64,000 nucleotides of DNA from Anaerosolibacter sp. (GTDB lineage Bacteria > Bacillota > Clostridia > Peptostreptococcales > Thermotaleaceae). Numbering within the stretch: position 1 is the stretch's first letter; each line of letters opens with the position of its first letter. Positions 53,057 through 60,602 of this stretch are shown piece after piece. The position numbers and the translations under genes are program-made. The stretch is taken from the NCBI RefSeq assembly GCF_029240175.1, contig NZ_JARBTM010000011.1, positions 62,001 through 126,000 of the forward strand, read 5' to 3'. The notes beneath the pieces are model-generated. The model had not been told where the DNA came from and searched no databases. It worked only from the letters and a program-made list of their open reading frames with translations.

Positions 53057-54163
53057 ATGATCGATAAGAAATTACTAAAGAATATTGACTATACTTTGAT
53101 TATAACGATAATTGCTATTTTCTGTATCGGATTAGTTATGATCAGCAGTGCAACCCATGTTACTCAGGATGGTCTAACGCGACAGGTAAAAGTTCAGGCA
53201 ATCGCCTTCGCTTTAGGATTTGTATCTATTTTAATCATTTTGTTGATAGACTATAATTTTTACGGAAGCTTTGATAAAGGCATTTATGTAGTTTCAGTTT
53301 TATTTCTGCTGGCAGTCTATATTCCTGGTATAGGAAAGTCGCTAGGTGGAGCTCGAAGCTGGATAGATCTTGGACCTATTGATTTCCAGCCTGTTGAAAT
53401 TGTGAAAATTGGATTTATATTATCCTTTGCGAAATACCTAGAATCGAGACAAAATCAATTAAACTCAATCAAAGACTTAATACCTATAGCAATTTATGGA
53501 GGTATTCCTATCTTGTTGCTATTGAAGCAGCCCGATCTTGGGAGTTCCTTAGTATTTATTGTTATCATATTAGGAATGTCATTTGCCTCTGGATTGAGTT
53601 ATAAAATTCTTGGAATGGGTTTTTTGACGGGTGTTGTTTCATTACCCATTGCCTATAAATTGATGGCACCTCACCAAAGAATCAGAATCGATGCTTTTTT
53701 AAAGCCATCTGATATGAGTTTGCCTGGAAATTATCATGTGATGCAGTCTAAAATTGCCATTGGTTCTGGACAAGCCATTGGTAAGGGCTTGTATCAAGGT
53801 ACACAAAATAATTTTGACTTTCTGCCAGTACAAGAGACGGATTTTATATTCGCAGTGTTGGGCGAAGAGTTCGGTTTTGTTGGAGGTACTGTCGTAATTA
53901 TCCTTTATTTTATATTTTTATATCGTATGATGAAAATTGCTATGGCGTCTAAAGATATCTATGGGTCTCTAGTTGTAGTTGGAATTACATCGATGTTTGC
54001 ATTCCAGATATTTGAGAACATTGGAATGACCATGGGTACAATGCCAGTTACAGGGTTGACACTTCCTTTTATTAGTTATGGTGGAAGTTCATTGATTACA
54101 AGTATGCTTGCCGTCGGAATTGTATTGAATATAGGAATGAGAAGACAAAAAATTAAATTTTAG
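53057..54163 (+). CDS. rodA: Rod-shape-determining SEDS glycosyltransferase RodA
   Basis: Polymerises glycan strands from lipid II with PBP2 during elongation. SEDS family with about ten helices; signatures 'GARSWIDLGPIDFQPVEIVK' and 'FLPVQETDFIFAVLGEEFGF', and 'TGLTLPFISYGGSSLITSML'. 368 residues matches RodA (FtsW is similar; position behind min and the rod cluster favours RodA). AGAAGAGGTGC precedes the ATG. Followed 15 bases later by mgsA. Confidence 0.94.
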   Translation: MIDKKLLKNIDYTLIITIIAIFCIGLVMISSATHVTQDGLTRQVKVQAIAFALGFVSILIILLIDYNFYGSFDKGIYVVSVLFLLAVYIPGIGKSLGGARSWIDLGPIDFQPVEIVKIGFILSFAKYLESRQNQLNSIKDLIPIAIYGGIPILLLLKQPDLGSSLVFIVIILGMSFASGLSYKILGMGFLTGVVSLPIAYKLMAPHQRIRIDAFLKPSDMSLPGNYHVMQSKIAIGSGQAIGKGLYQGTQNNFDFLPVQETDFIFAVLGEEFGFVGGTVVIILYFIFLYRMMKIAMASKDIYGSLVVVGITSMFAFQIFENIGMTMGTMPVTGLTLPFISYGGSSLITSMLAVGIVLNIGMRRQKIKF

Positions 54164-54178
54164 CAGGGAGGTTTTACA

Positions 54179-54577
54179 GTGAATATAGCCCTAATTGCCC
54201 ATGATAGAAAAAAAGATATTATCATTAATTTTGCAATCGCGTATAAGCATATTCTTGAGGAGCATCGCATTGTTGCAACGGGTACAACTGGTAAGCTGAT
54301 TCAAGAAGCCACAGGTTTGTCAATCCATAGAGTTCAGTCTGGACCTTTAGGCGGCGATCAGCAGATCGGTGCTGAAATTGCTAACAATAACATGGATCTA
54401 GTTATTTTTCTTAGGGACCCCTTAACTGCACAACCCCATGAACCTGATATATTAGCACTCTTAAGACTGTGTGATGTATATAAGATTCCAGTGGCAACCA
54501 ATATTGCTACGGCTGAAATATTAATACGTGCCATGGAAAAAGGTGAATTTCATTGGCGGGAGATTATTAATAAATAA
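54179..54577 (+). CDS. mgsA: Methylglyoxal synthase
   Basis: Converts dihydroxyacetone phosphate to methylglyoxal and phosphate, a glycolytic bypass under phosphate limitation. Signatures: '[20 protein letters not shown]', '[20 protein letters not shown]', '[20 protein letters not shown]', '[16 protein letters not shown]' with catalytic aspartates. 132 residues. GTG start after GGGAGG. Adjacent to rodA in many Clostridia. Confidence 0.96.
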   Translation: MNIALIAHDRKKDIIINFAIAYKHILEEHRIVATGTTGKLIQEATGLSIHRVQSGPLGGDQQIGAEIANNNMDLVIFLRDPLTAQPHEPDILALLRLCDVYKIPVATNIATAEILIRAMEKGEFHWREIINK

Positions 54578-54610
54578 AAAAATGGAGGAATGATTCCTCC
54601 ATTTTTTTAT
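54574..54610. terminator. Bidirectional terminator between mgsA and ndh
   Basis: Perfect 17-bp stem (arm AAAAAAATGGAGGAA, loop TGA) with A and T runs; the flanking genes converge. Confidence 0.92.
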
Positions 54611-54613
54611 TTA

Positions 54614-56443
54614 TTATAGATTTGCTTTTATACTCTTATTTCTAACAAAGTGTCTCCAGTTCTTCATTAACCATGGCATAATGTAATGATCTAAGCCAAA
54701 AGCACGGCCTGCTCCACCTAGACATGCGATGGAAGTTACAATGTACCAGTAGTCATATAGACCTGTAGATAGCAGGAAGTTAATATTCATTCCTATAGAA
54801 ACGATTGCAGCAATAAATGTAAATGTACCTGTTAAGAATGCAATACCAAGACCAAATTCAGTTAAAACAATCATAGTTTGGAAGAACATAGCGTTTGGAA
54901 CAATAATCGTTTCACAAATCCATGCATACCAAGCCGGTGTATTCTGTCCAATAAGATTCATACCCTGAGCAACAGCACCGGCTGCACCTTCAGCAACCTG
55001 TGAAGCACTTGTTGTAACTTCTGCAGCAGCTGTAGAAGCAGCAGCTGTAGCGTCTGCAGCAGTAGCAGCAGCCTTTTGCGCGTAGATAGAAACTTTAGAC
55101 AACCAGCCATCATTATATTTGTGAATACCTTGCATTAACCACATATATCCTAAATACATACGCATAATAACCATCCAGAAAGTAAATGTTTCAGTGGTTA
55201 GATGCTTTTTAATCATGTTATCATCTTTACGTTTATGAACAAATTGATGCTTTAAATAGCGAATAACCTGCTCAAAGCCAGCAACTTCAAATTGATAGTG
55301 AATATTTACCAAATGCTTAATAAACATAGCCATTAAGCCAGATGTTTTCATGCCCATGGTTTCAGCAACTGCATATTTACGTCCAATTGAAACCATAGTA
55401 CCGTGTAGCTTAGGTTTACACGTTTCAAGGGGTTTGTTATGAATAAGGTTGGCTATATTCTTTCCTGCACTTTTACCGGTTTGAATAGCAGATTCTACAA
55501 GTAAAGGTAGTGGCTTGCCATCTTCTTCAGTAAAGAAAGAATTATCTCCAATAAGGAATACGTTTGGATAAGCAGTTGATTGAGTATACTCATTTACCGC
55601 GATTCTTCCACGGCCTCTTTCTGCAGGAGGAAGTCCAATCTTTTCAACAAAGCTGCTTACCTTAACGCCGCCAGTCCAAATAAGTGTATTAGTAGGAACA
55701 ATGCGACCATCCTTAATTTCTAATCGATCAGATGTAACTTTCGTAACAGGCGAATTCGTCATAACTTCAACGCCATTTATTTTAAGATAGTTCATAGCCT
55801 TATCAATTAAGTCTTGAGGGTAAACCGCAAGAATCTTATCCATAGCTTCTACAACCACAAGGCGTACTTCATTTTTTGAAATGTTGTACTCTTTACATAA
55901 AACATCGCGCCATTGAATAAGTTCTCCTACCATTTCAATACCAGTAAATCCGCCACCACCTACAACAAGTGTTAGGTATTCTTTGCGTCTCTCGATATTT
56001 TGTTCCTTTGAAGCCAATTGGAACATGGTACGAATATGCTTGTTAATCTTTTTTGCATCTTCAAGAGACCAAAGGGTGAAAGAATTTTCCTGCATGCCTT
56101 CGATTCCAAAGAAAGCTGGCTCGCTGCCACAACCAACTACAAGATAATCGTAAGTATAAGTATTATTTTCAGAAGTTAAGGTCTGACCATCAAAATCGAT
56201 GGACGTAATTTCATCTTGAATGATATTTACTTTAGTGTACTTAAATATCTCATCAAGATAAATTTTTACACTTTCTTCATCAACTCGGTTACCCGCAACT
56301 TCATGAAGCTCGGTCAATAATGTGTGTCGGTTATTTTTGTCAATAATTGAAATTGAAACATCATCGTTTTTCAATTTCTTATGCAGTGTAAGTGCCGCAT
56401 CAACACCTGCGTATCCAGCACCTAATACTACAACACGTTTCAT
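54614..56443 (-). CDS. NDH-2 type NADH dehydrogenase fused to DoxX-like membrane domain
   Basis: Residues 1-400 are a type II NADH:quinone oxidoreductase: FAD-binding 'RVVVLGAGYAGVDAALTLHK', NADH-binding 'VVGGGGFTGIEMVGELIQW', and C-terminal FAD contact 'AYPNVFLIGDNSFFTEEDGK'. From about residue 420 a DoxX-like region with four helices follows ('WMVIMRMYLGYMWLMQGIHK', 'IVSIGMNINFLLSTGLYDYW'), interrupted by an Ala/Thr/Ser-rich stretch ('QKAAATAADATAAASTAAAE'). Listeria EET Ndh2 is similarly an NDH-2 with a C-terminal membrane extension. GGGGGG precedes the minus-strand ATG. Divergent from the lipoprotein-apbE unit. Confidence 0.9.
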   Translation of the reverse strand: MKRVVVLGAGYAGVDAALTLHKKLKNDDVSISIIDKNNRHTLLTELHEVAGNRVDEESVKIYLDEIFKYTKVNIIQDEITSIDFDGQTLTSENNTYTYDYLVVGCGSEPAFFGIEGMQENSFTLWSLEDAKKINKHIRTMFQLASKEQNIERRKEYLTLVVGGGGFTGIEMVGELIQWRDVLCKEYNISKNEVRLVVVEAMDKILAVYPQDLIDKAMNYLKINGVEVMTNSPVTKVTSDRLEIKDGRIVPTNTLIWTGGVKVSSFVEKIGLPPAERGRGRIAVNEYTQSTAYPNVFLIGDNSFFTEEDGKPLPLLVESAIQTGKSAGKNIANLIHNKPLETCKPKLHGTMVSIGRKYAVAETMGMKTSGLMAMFIKHLVNIHYQFEVAGFEQVIRYLKHQFVHKRKDDNMIKKHLTTETFTFWMVIMRMYLGYMWLMQGIHKYNDGWLSKVSIYAQKAAATAADATAAASTAAAEVTTSASQVAEGAAGAVAQGMNLIGQNTPAWYAWICETIIVPNAMFFQTMIVLTEFGLGIAFLTGTFTFIAAIVSIGMNINFLLSTGLYDYWYIVTSIACLGGAGRAFGLDHYIMPWLMKNWRHFVRNKSIKANL

Positions 56444-56663
56444 AATGAACCCCCCTTTAATAATAATGTTTGTTTCACAAACATGGTTAAATATTATTTT
56501 AACATTGCTGCTAATCGTATTATATCAAAAATGTAAACGGTTGTATAATAAAAAATTAATAGTGAGAAAAATTAAATTATTCATTGCTTAAAATTATTCA
56601 TCTGAAATTACAAGTATTGAATAAATATAATGATATTATAGATAAATAATTCTCATGAAAAAA

Positions 56664-56692
56664 TTGACAAGCTTTAAATTTAATTATAAAAT
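56664..56692 (+). promoter_or_regulatory. Promoter of FMN-lipoprotein gene
   Basis: TTGACA, 17-base spacer, TAAAAT (or TATAAA with 15 bases). Confidence 0.65.
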
Positions 56693-56698
56693 ATTATC

Positions 56699-56712
56699 TG
56701 TAAGCGTTTTCT
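56699..56712 (+). promoter_or_regulatory. Catabolite-responsive element (cre) for CcpA
   Basis: TGTAAGCGTTTTCT fits the consensus TGWAARCGYTWNCW at every position. It sits at the expected transcription start, where CcpA binding would repress. Confidence 0.7.
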
Positions 56713-56740
56713 AAACTATTTATTTGAAGGGGGCAATACC

Positions 56741-57211
56741 GTGAAAAAAGTTTTATCAATCGTTTTAGTTACAGTTTTAGCATTAGCTTTAGGCGTTGGA
56801 TGCGCAAAGCCAGCACCACAGCCTGAGCCAGCAGCAGCTCCAGCACCTGCAGAGCAACCAGCAGCACCAGCTGAAGATACGATTAAAGATGGTACCTATA
56901 CAGCTGCTGATGCAGAGTTTGACCAATATGGCTGGAAGCCTGAAATCAGTATTACATACACAGATGGTAAGATTTCAGAAGTAGTTTTCGAAGAAGTTAA
57001 TAAAGATGGTGCAAAGAAGAGAGATGACGCAGGTTACAATGAGCCATTTAAAGCTAAATCTGGTGTAACTGTGGGAGAAGTAGCTGATCAATTGGCAGCA
57101 GCTTTGGTTGAGAAGCAAGATCCAAATGCAGTAGATGCTGTTGCAGGTGCAACTACATCATCAGACAAGTTTAAAGAGTTAGCAGTTAAAGCAATCGAAT
57201 CAGCAAAATAG
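56741..57211 (+). CDS. FMN-binding lipoprotein (PplA-like electron carrier)
   Basis: Surface lipoprotein with lipobox 'LALGVGCAKP', an Ala/Pro/Glu-rich linker ('PQPEPAAAPAPAEQPAAPAE') and one FMN_bind domain ('GTYTAADAEFDQYGWKPEIS', 'YNEPFKAKSGVTVGEVADQL') ending in the flavinylation motif 'AVAGATTSSDKF'. The Thr would receive covalent FMN from an ApbE-type transferase, encoded directly downstream. Listeria PplA, which has two such domains, carries electrons from quinol to extracellular acceptors. 156 residues. GTG start after GAAGGGGG; promoter and cre site upstream. Confidence 0.9.
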   Translation: MKKVLSIVLVTVLALALGVGCAKPAPQPEPAAAPAPAEQPAAPAEDTIKDGTYTAADAEFDQYGWKPEISITYTDGKISEVVFEEVNKDGAKKRDDAGYNEPFKAKSGVTVGEVADQLAAALVEKQDPNAVDAVAGATTSSDKFKELAVKAIESAK

Positions 57212-57298
57212 AAACTGGTAAGTCCCAATACATTTGTATTGGGACTTATAATTATAAACCAATTTTGTAATATTTAAATGTTTAGATGGAGGATCAAG

Positions 57299-58339
57299 AT
57301 GAAAAACAAAATCCTTAAGTATTCCATACTAGCGGCTATCATAATTCTTACCATTGTACAAGTAGGTTGTACGAAAGAATTACAGATGGTAAGTGATTCT
57401 ACCTATATGTTGGGTACGTATTTGCAATTAAGTGTTTGGACCACCAATAAGCAAGAAGGAATGGATACGATTAAATCTTCATTTGAAAGAATTAAAGAAA
57501 TAGAGGACAAGATGAGTGCTAACTTGGATGAAAGTGAAATAGGCCAGATTAATTTAAATGCTGGAAAGACATATGTAGAAGTTAGTGAAGAAACGGTTGA
57601 TATAATTGAAAGAGCCATTCACTATGCAGAACTGACTAACGGAGCTTTTGATCCTGCTATCGGAAAATTAGTAAAACTTTGGGGAATAGGTACTGAAAAT
57701 GAACGTATACCTACTCAAGATGAAATTCAAAATGCCTTGCAGCTTGTAGATTATCAAAAAATTGAGTTTCAAGGAGATAATAAAGTTAAGCTCAGTGAAG
57801 CGGATATGCGAATAGACCTTGGTGGAATCGCCAAAGGGTACGCCGCCGATGAAGTTACAAAAATAATGAAGAATAAAGGCATAAAACATGCTATAATAAA
57901 TCTTGGGGGAAATGTAGTAACCCTAGGAAAAAAGGCAGATGGAACATCATGGAAAGTAGGAATTCAAGATCCATTTGAACCTACTGGTACCCATATGGGA
58001 GTTATAGAGGTTTATGATCAAACCGTAGTAACATCAGGAAATTACGAAAGATATTTTATGGCAGATGATAAAAGATATCATCATATTATTGATCCAAAAA
58101 CAGGCTATCCAGCTGAGAATGGTATTATAAGTGCTACGATTATTACAAATAGCTCGACCGATGCTGATGGACTATCAACCAGTATCTATGTACTTGGTGT
58201 TGAAAAAGGTATGCAGCTCATAGAAAGCTTAGAAAATGTAGAATGTATCATTATTACTGAAGATAAAAAGGTATATACATCTACCGGATTGACGGAGAGA
58301 TTTCAGATAATAGATAGTTCATTCCAAATTGAAAATTAA
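57299..58339 (+). CDS. apbE: ApbE flavin transferase lipoprotein
   Basis: Extracytoplasmic FAD:protein FMN transferase that attaches FMN covalently to Thr in FMN_bind and Rnf/Nqr-type proteins. Lipobox 'TIVQVGCTKE', then 'STYMLGTYLQLSVW', 'NGAFDPAIGKLVKLWGI', 'IDLGGIAKGYAADEV', 'HHIIDPKTGYPAENGI' and 'TDADGLSTSIYVLG'. 346 residues. Likely substrates in this window are the lipoprotein at 56741, RnfG and RnfD. ATG 57299 follows TGGAGGATC; the track's ATG 57278 is upstream of it. Confidence 0.95.
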   Translation: MKNKILKYSILAAIIILTIVQVGCTKELQMVSDSTYMLGTYLQLSVWTTNKQEGMDTIKSSFERIKEIEDKMSANLDESEIGQINLNAGKTYVEVSEETVDIIERAIHYAELTNGAFDPAIGKLVKLWGIGTENERIPTQDEIQNALQLVDYQKIEFQGDNKVKLSEADMRIDLGGIAKGYAADEVTKIMKNKGIKHAIINLGGNVVTLGKKADGTSWKVGIQDPFEPTGTHMGVIEVYDQTVVTSGNYERYFMADDKRYHHIIDPKTGYPAENGIISATIITNSSTDADGLSTSIYVLGVEKGMQLIESLENVECIIITEDKKVYTSTGLTERFQIIDSSFQIEN

Positions 58340-58364
58340 GCCATAGGATGAAGAAGGTGATAAA

Positions 58365-59333
58365 TTGAGTTATTGGAGCAAATATCCCGATATAGAAAAA
58401 GAAATGACAAAAGTTGAAGAACTTCTAGATCAGGCAGTGAGATCGAGAAGGAAAATAGCAGAAGATGCATCACTGGATTTGTTAAAAGCAGGTGGAAAGA
58501 GAATACGTCCAGCGTTAACAATTATATCTGCCCAGTATGGTAACTATGATAGTGATAAGGCTGTGTCTATGGCGGCCGCACTAGAATTATTCCATATGGC
58601 AACTTTGATTCATGATGATATTATTGATAATGCAAAATCAAGAAGAGGTATTGAAACAGCTCAATCAAAGTATGGCAAGGACGTTGCAGTATATACTGGA
58701 GATTATCTATTTAGCAAAGCTTTCTTATTGGCTGCAAAAGTTAACAATGGAGAAAAAATTATTCATCTTTCTAAATTCATTAAGGCCATTTGCGAAGGTG
58801 AGATAGAGCAGTATGCTTCTAAATATGATCATTCTACTTCTGTAGCTACCTACTTGAAGCGTATTAAGTACAAGACTGCCCTTTTGTTTGCCCTTTGTTG
58901 CCAAATCGGTGCTGAGACGGCAGATTGTGATGTGAAAACTGCTAGAAATTTACGTAGATTTGGAATGTCGTTAGGAACTGCATTTCAAATAAAAGATGAT
59001 TTACTGGATGTGACTTCTGAAGATGCGATTATTGGAAAACCCGCAGGTAATGATATCTTAGAAGGGATATACACTTTACCGTTGCTGTATACAATCAAAA
59101 ATAATAAACAACATGAAGATATTTTAAAACTATTAAATAAAGATAGTTTTACAAAAAAAGATGTGGCAGAAATTATTTATTTTATTCATAAATCTAATGG
59201 TATTGAAGATACGAGGAAAATGGAAGAGCGATATTATCAAAAGGCTTTAGATAGTCTGTCAAGACTATCCAGTCATCGGAATACACAGATTCTAGAAGAT
59301 CTTGTTACAAACATGAGAGATCGAATTAAATAA
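58365..59333 (+). CDS. Polyprenyl diphosphate synthase (quinone side chain)
   Basis: Trans-isoprenyl diphosphate synthase making long-chain prenyl diphosphates. First aspartate-rich motif 'LIHDDIIDNAKSRRG', second 'FQIKDDLLDVTSEDAIIGKP', and 'KAGGKRIRPALTII'. The long-chain, heptaprenyl-type class is suggested by 322 residues and by its partners. It lies 25 bases after apbE; a synthase in the Listeria EET locus (DmkB) supplies the demethylmenaquinone tail, which fits here as inference. Start is TTG 58365 after GAAGGTGAT. Confidence 0.9.
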   Translation: MSYWSKYPDIEKEMTKVEELLDQAVRSRRKIAEDASLDLLKAGGKRIRPALTIISAQYGNYDSDKAVSMAAALELFHMATLIHDDIIDNAKSRRGIETAQSKYGKDVAVYTGDYLFSKAFLLAAKVNNGEKIIHLSKFIKAICEGEIEQYASKYDHSTSVATYLKRIKYKTALLFALCCQIGAETADCDVKTARNLRRFGMSLGTAFQIKDDLLDVTSEDAIIGKPAGNDILEGIYTLPLLYTIKNNKQHEDILKLLNKDSFTKKDVAEIIYFIHKSNGIEDTRKMEERYYQKALDSLSRLSSHRNTQILEDLVTNMRDRIK

Positions 59334-59366
59334 AAGACAAAGCATTTCTGTGCTTTGTCTTTTTCT
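59332..59366 (+). terminator. Terminator of the lipoprotein-apbE-prenyl synthase operon
   Basis: AAAAGACAAAGCA pairs with TGCTTTGTCTTTT, followed by more T. Confidence 0.9.
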
Positions 59367-59385
59367 ATATATGGGGTAGTTTTAA

Positions 59386-59466
59386 AGGGGTACACCTCCG
59401 CATGACATCTTTAAGAAATGAAACTGTTGAAAGCTGCGTTAAATCTCAGCGCGGCAAATGTTCAAC
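59386..59466 (+). ncRNA. Structured RNA element, possible Moco/Tuco-type riboswitch
   Basis: GTTGAA (59426-59431) pairs with TTCAAC (59461-59466) and GCTGCG (59433-59438) with CGCGGC (59450-59455). The segments 'CCTCCGCATGAC', 'GAAAC', 'GAAAGC' and 'GTTAAA' recall, from memory, the molybdenum/tungsten cofactor RNA motif, and a tungsten/molybdenum enzyme operon lies downstream. Against it: the gene starts over 400 bases away, a promoter lies in between and no expression platform is visible. Confidence 0.35.
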
Positions 59467-59618
59467 TGGTTTAAGTAGTAGAGCTTTTGAGAATCATATG
59501 GGAAAAAGTAATCTTTGATATAGCTTGCAAAACCTTTTAAAAAGAATGAAGGAATAAATGGCTAAATTTATTCATAGATTGTTATCATAAATAGTCGTTA
59601 TTGGCAGATAAGATTTGC

Positions 59619-59647
59619 TTGACAAATATTAAACACAATTATATTCT
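59619..59647 (+). promoter_or_regulatory. Promoter of the ferredoxin-AOR operon
   Basis: TTGACA, 17-base spacer, TATTCT. A degenerate cre-like sequence (CGTAAGCGATATTA, three mismatches) follows at the expected start. Confidence 0.6.
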
Positions 59648-59803
59648 ATACGTAAGCGATATTATAAAAACACAACATTTAAAATAATTTGAATAATCTG
59701 TTTTAATCAAATCCCATAATGAATATAACTAGGAAGTAGGTCACAATGCTTAAAAATATTGATGCCTACTATTTTTATGTATATGAATAAGGGGGAATAT
59801 TCA

Positions 59804-59905
59804 TATGACATACGAGGGCAAGCTGTATTATGGTTTGTTTGACATCTATCAAACGATGTTGAATATATTTTGGTTTAAGGGGGAGTGTATGAATGTCTCA
59901 AGATG
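59804..59905 (+). CDS. Possible 33-residue leader peptide or microprotein
   Basis: ATG 59804 follows a strong GGGGGAA site and opens a 33-codon frame (MTYEGKLYYGLFDIYQTMLN...) rich in aromatic residues, which overlaps the start of the Tat-ferredoxin gene by 13 bases. The overlap would couple translation. Too short to assign; it may be fortuitous. Confidence 0.35.
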
Positions 59906-60555
59906 AAAGGAAAGGGTTTCTTGAAAGAGAAACGACGAGACGAGAGTTTTTGAAGCTAGCAGGTAAAGGTATGGCTGGGGCCGCCGTATCTGTCTCTTTT
60001 TTGAGTATGCTAGGCTTCACCCATGAGTCAGAGGCAGTGGCTGCATTTGCACTGTCGCAGGGTGTACTGATTGCTGATCGAAATCGGTGCACGGGTTGTC
60101 AACGATGTGAGCTTAATTGTACATCTTTGAATGATGGAAAAGTTCAACCGTTTATCTCAAGAGTTAAAGTAAGCAGAAATTACAATTACGGTGTGGATGG
60201 ACCTAAGCTTTCCTACTGGAAAGAAGATGGACAATACGGAAACCTATTGATGACGCCTGAAACCTGCAAGCAGTGCAAGGATCCAGCTTGTGCAAATGCA
60301 TGCCCAATGGGAGCCATTATTGCGGATCCAAAGACAGGCGCCCGCATTGTAGTGAAAGAAGATTGTGTAGGTTGTGGTAGTTGTACAAAAGCATGTCCAT
60401 GGCATCTGCCGACTGTTGATCCTGAAACAAAGAAATCATCCAAGTGTGTACTGTGTGGCATGTGTGCGTCAAATTGTCCAACAAGCGCTTTAAACATCAT
60501 TCCATGGGAAGATGTAAAAGTGGCGATGATTCGTCGTGGCTACATGTTGGGGTAG
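59893..60555 (+). CDS. Tat-signal 4Fe-4S ferredoxin (YdhY/HycB-like)
   Basis: The N-terminus bears a twin-arginine signal ('TTRREFLKLAGKGMAGAAVS') followed by a hydrophobic stretch, so the folded protein is probably exported or membrane-attached. Four 4Fe-4S motifs follow: 'CTGCQRCELNC', 'CKQCKDPACANACP', 'CVGCGSCTKACP' and 'CVLCGMCASNCP', the arrangement of DMSO-reductase/YdhY-type electron-transfer subunits. It is 47 bases upstream of an AOR gene and probably its partner. ATG follows GGGGGAG at 7 bases. In E. coli YdhY is encoded next to YdhV, an AOR homologue. Confidence 0.9.
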   Translation: MSQDERKGFLERETTRREFLKLAGKGMAGAAVSVSFLSMLGFTHESEAVAAFALSQGVLIADRNRCTGCQRCELNCTSLNDGKVQPFISRVKVSRNYNYGVDGPKLSYWKEDGQYGNLLMTPETCKQCKDPACANACPMGAIIADPKTGARIVVKEDCVGCGSCTKACPWHLPTVDPETKKSSKCVLCGMCASNCPTSALNIIPWEDVKVAMIRRGYMLG

Positions 60556-60602
60556 ATTTTGCAAATTTCAAATTGGAAAAATATAGTTTGGGGGGACAGT
60601 AA

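Larger units (their letters stand above)
56444..56740. other. Divergent regulatory region between ndh and FMN-lipoprotein
   Basis: No ORF is credible. It contains the rightward promoter (56664-56692), the cre site (56699-56712) and the ribosome binding site AAGGGGG. The leftward ndh promoter should lie in the A/T-rich left half, but I cannot fix its boxes. Confidence 0.55.
59367..59892. other. Long intergenic region before the AOR operon
   Basis: Over 500 bases. It contains a structured element (59386-59466), a promoter (59619-59647) and a possible 33-residue ORF (59804-59905). The stretch 59470-59610 shows no ORF or recognised motif. Confidence 0.6.

Noticed and set aside
59651-59664. Second cre site before the AOR operon
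   Set aside because: CGTAAGCGATATTA is similarly placed but has three mismatches to the consensus, including a key pyrimidine and the final C, so I do not count it as a site.
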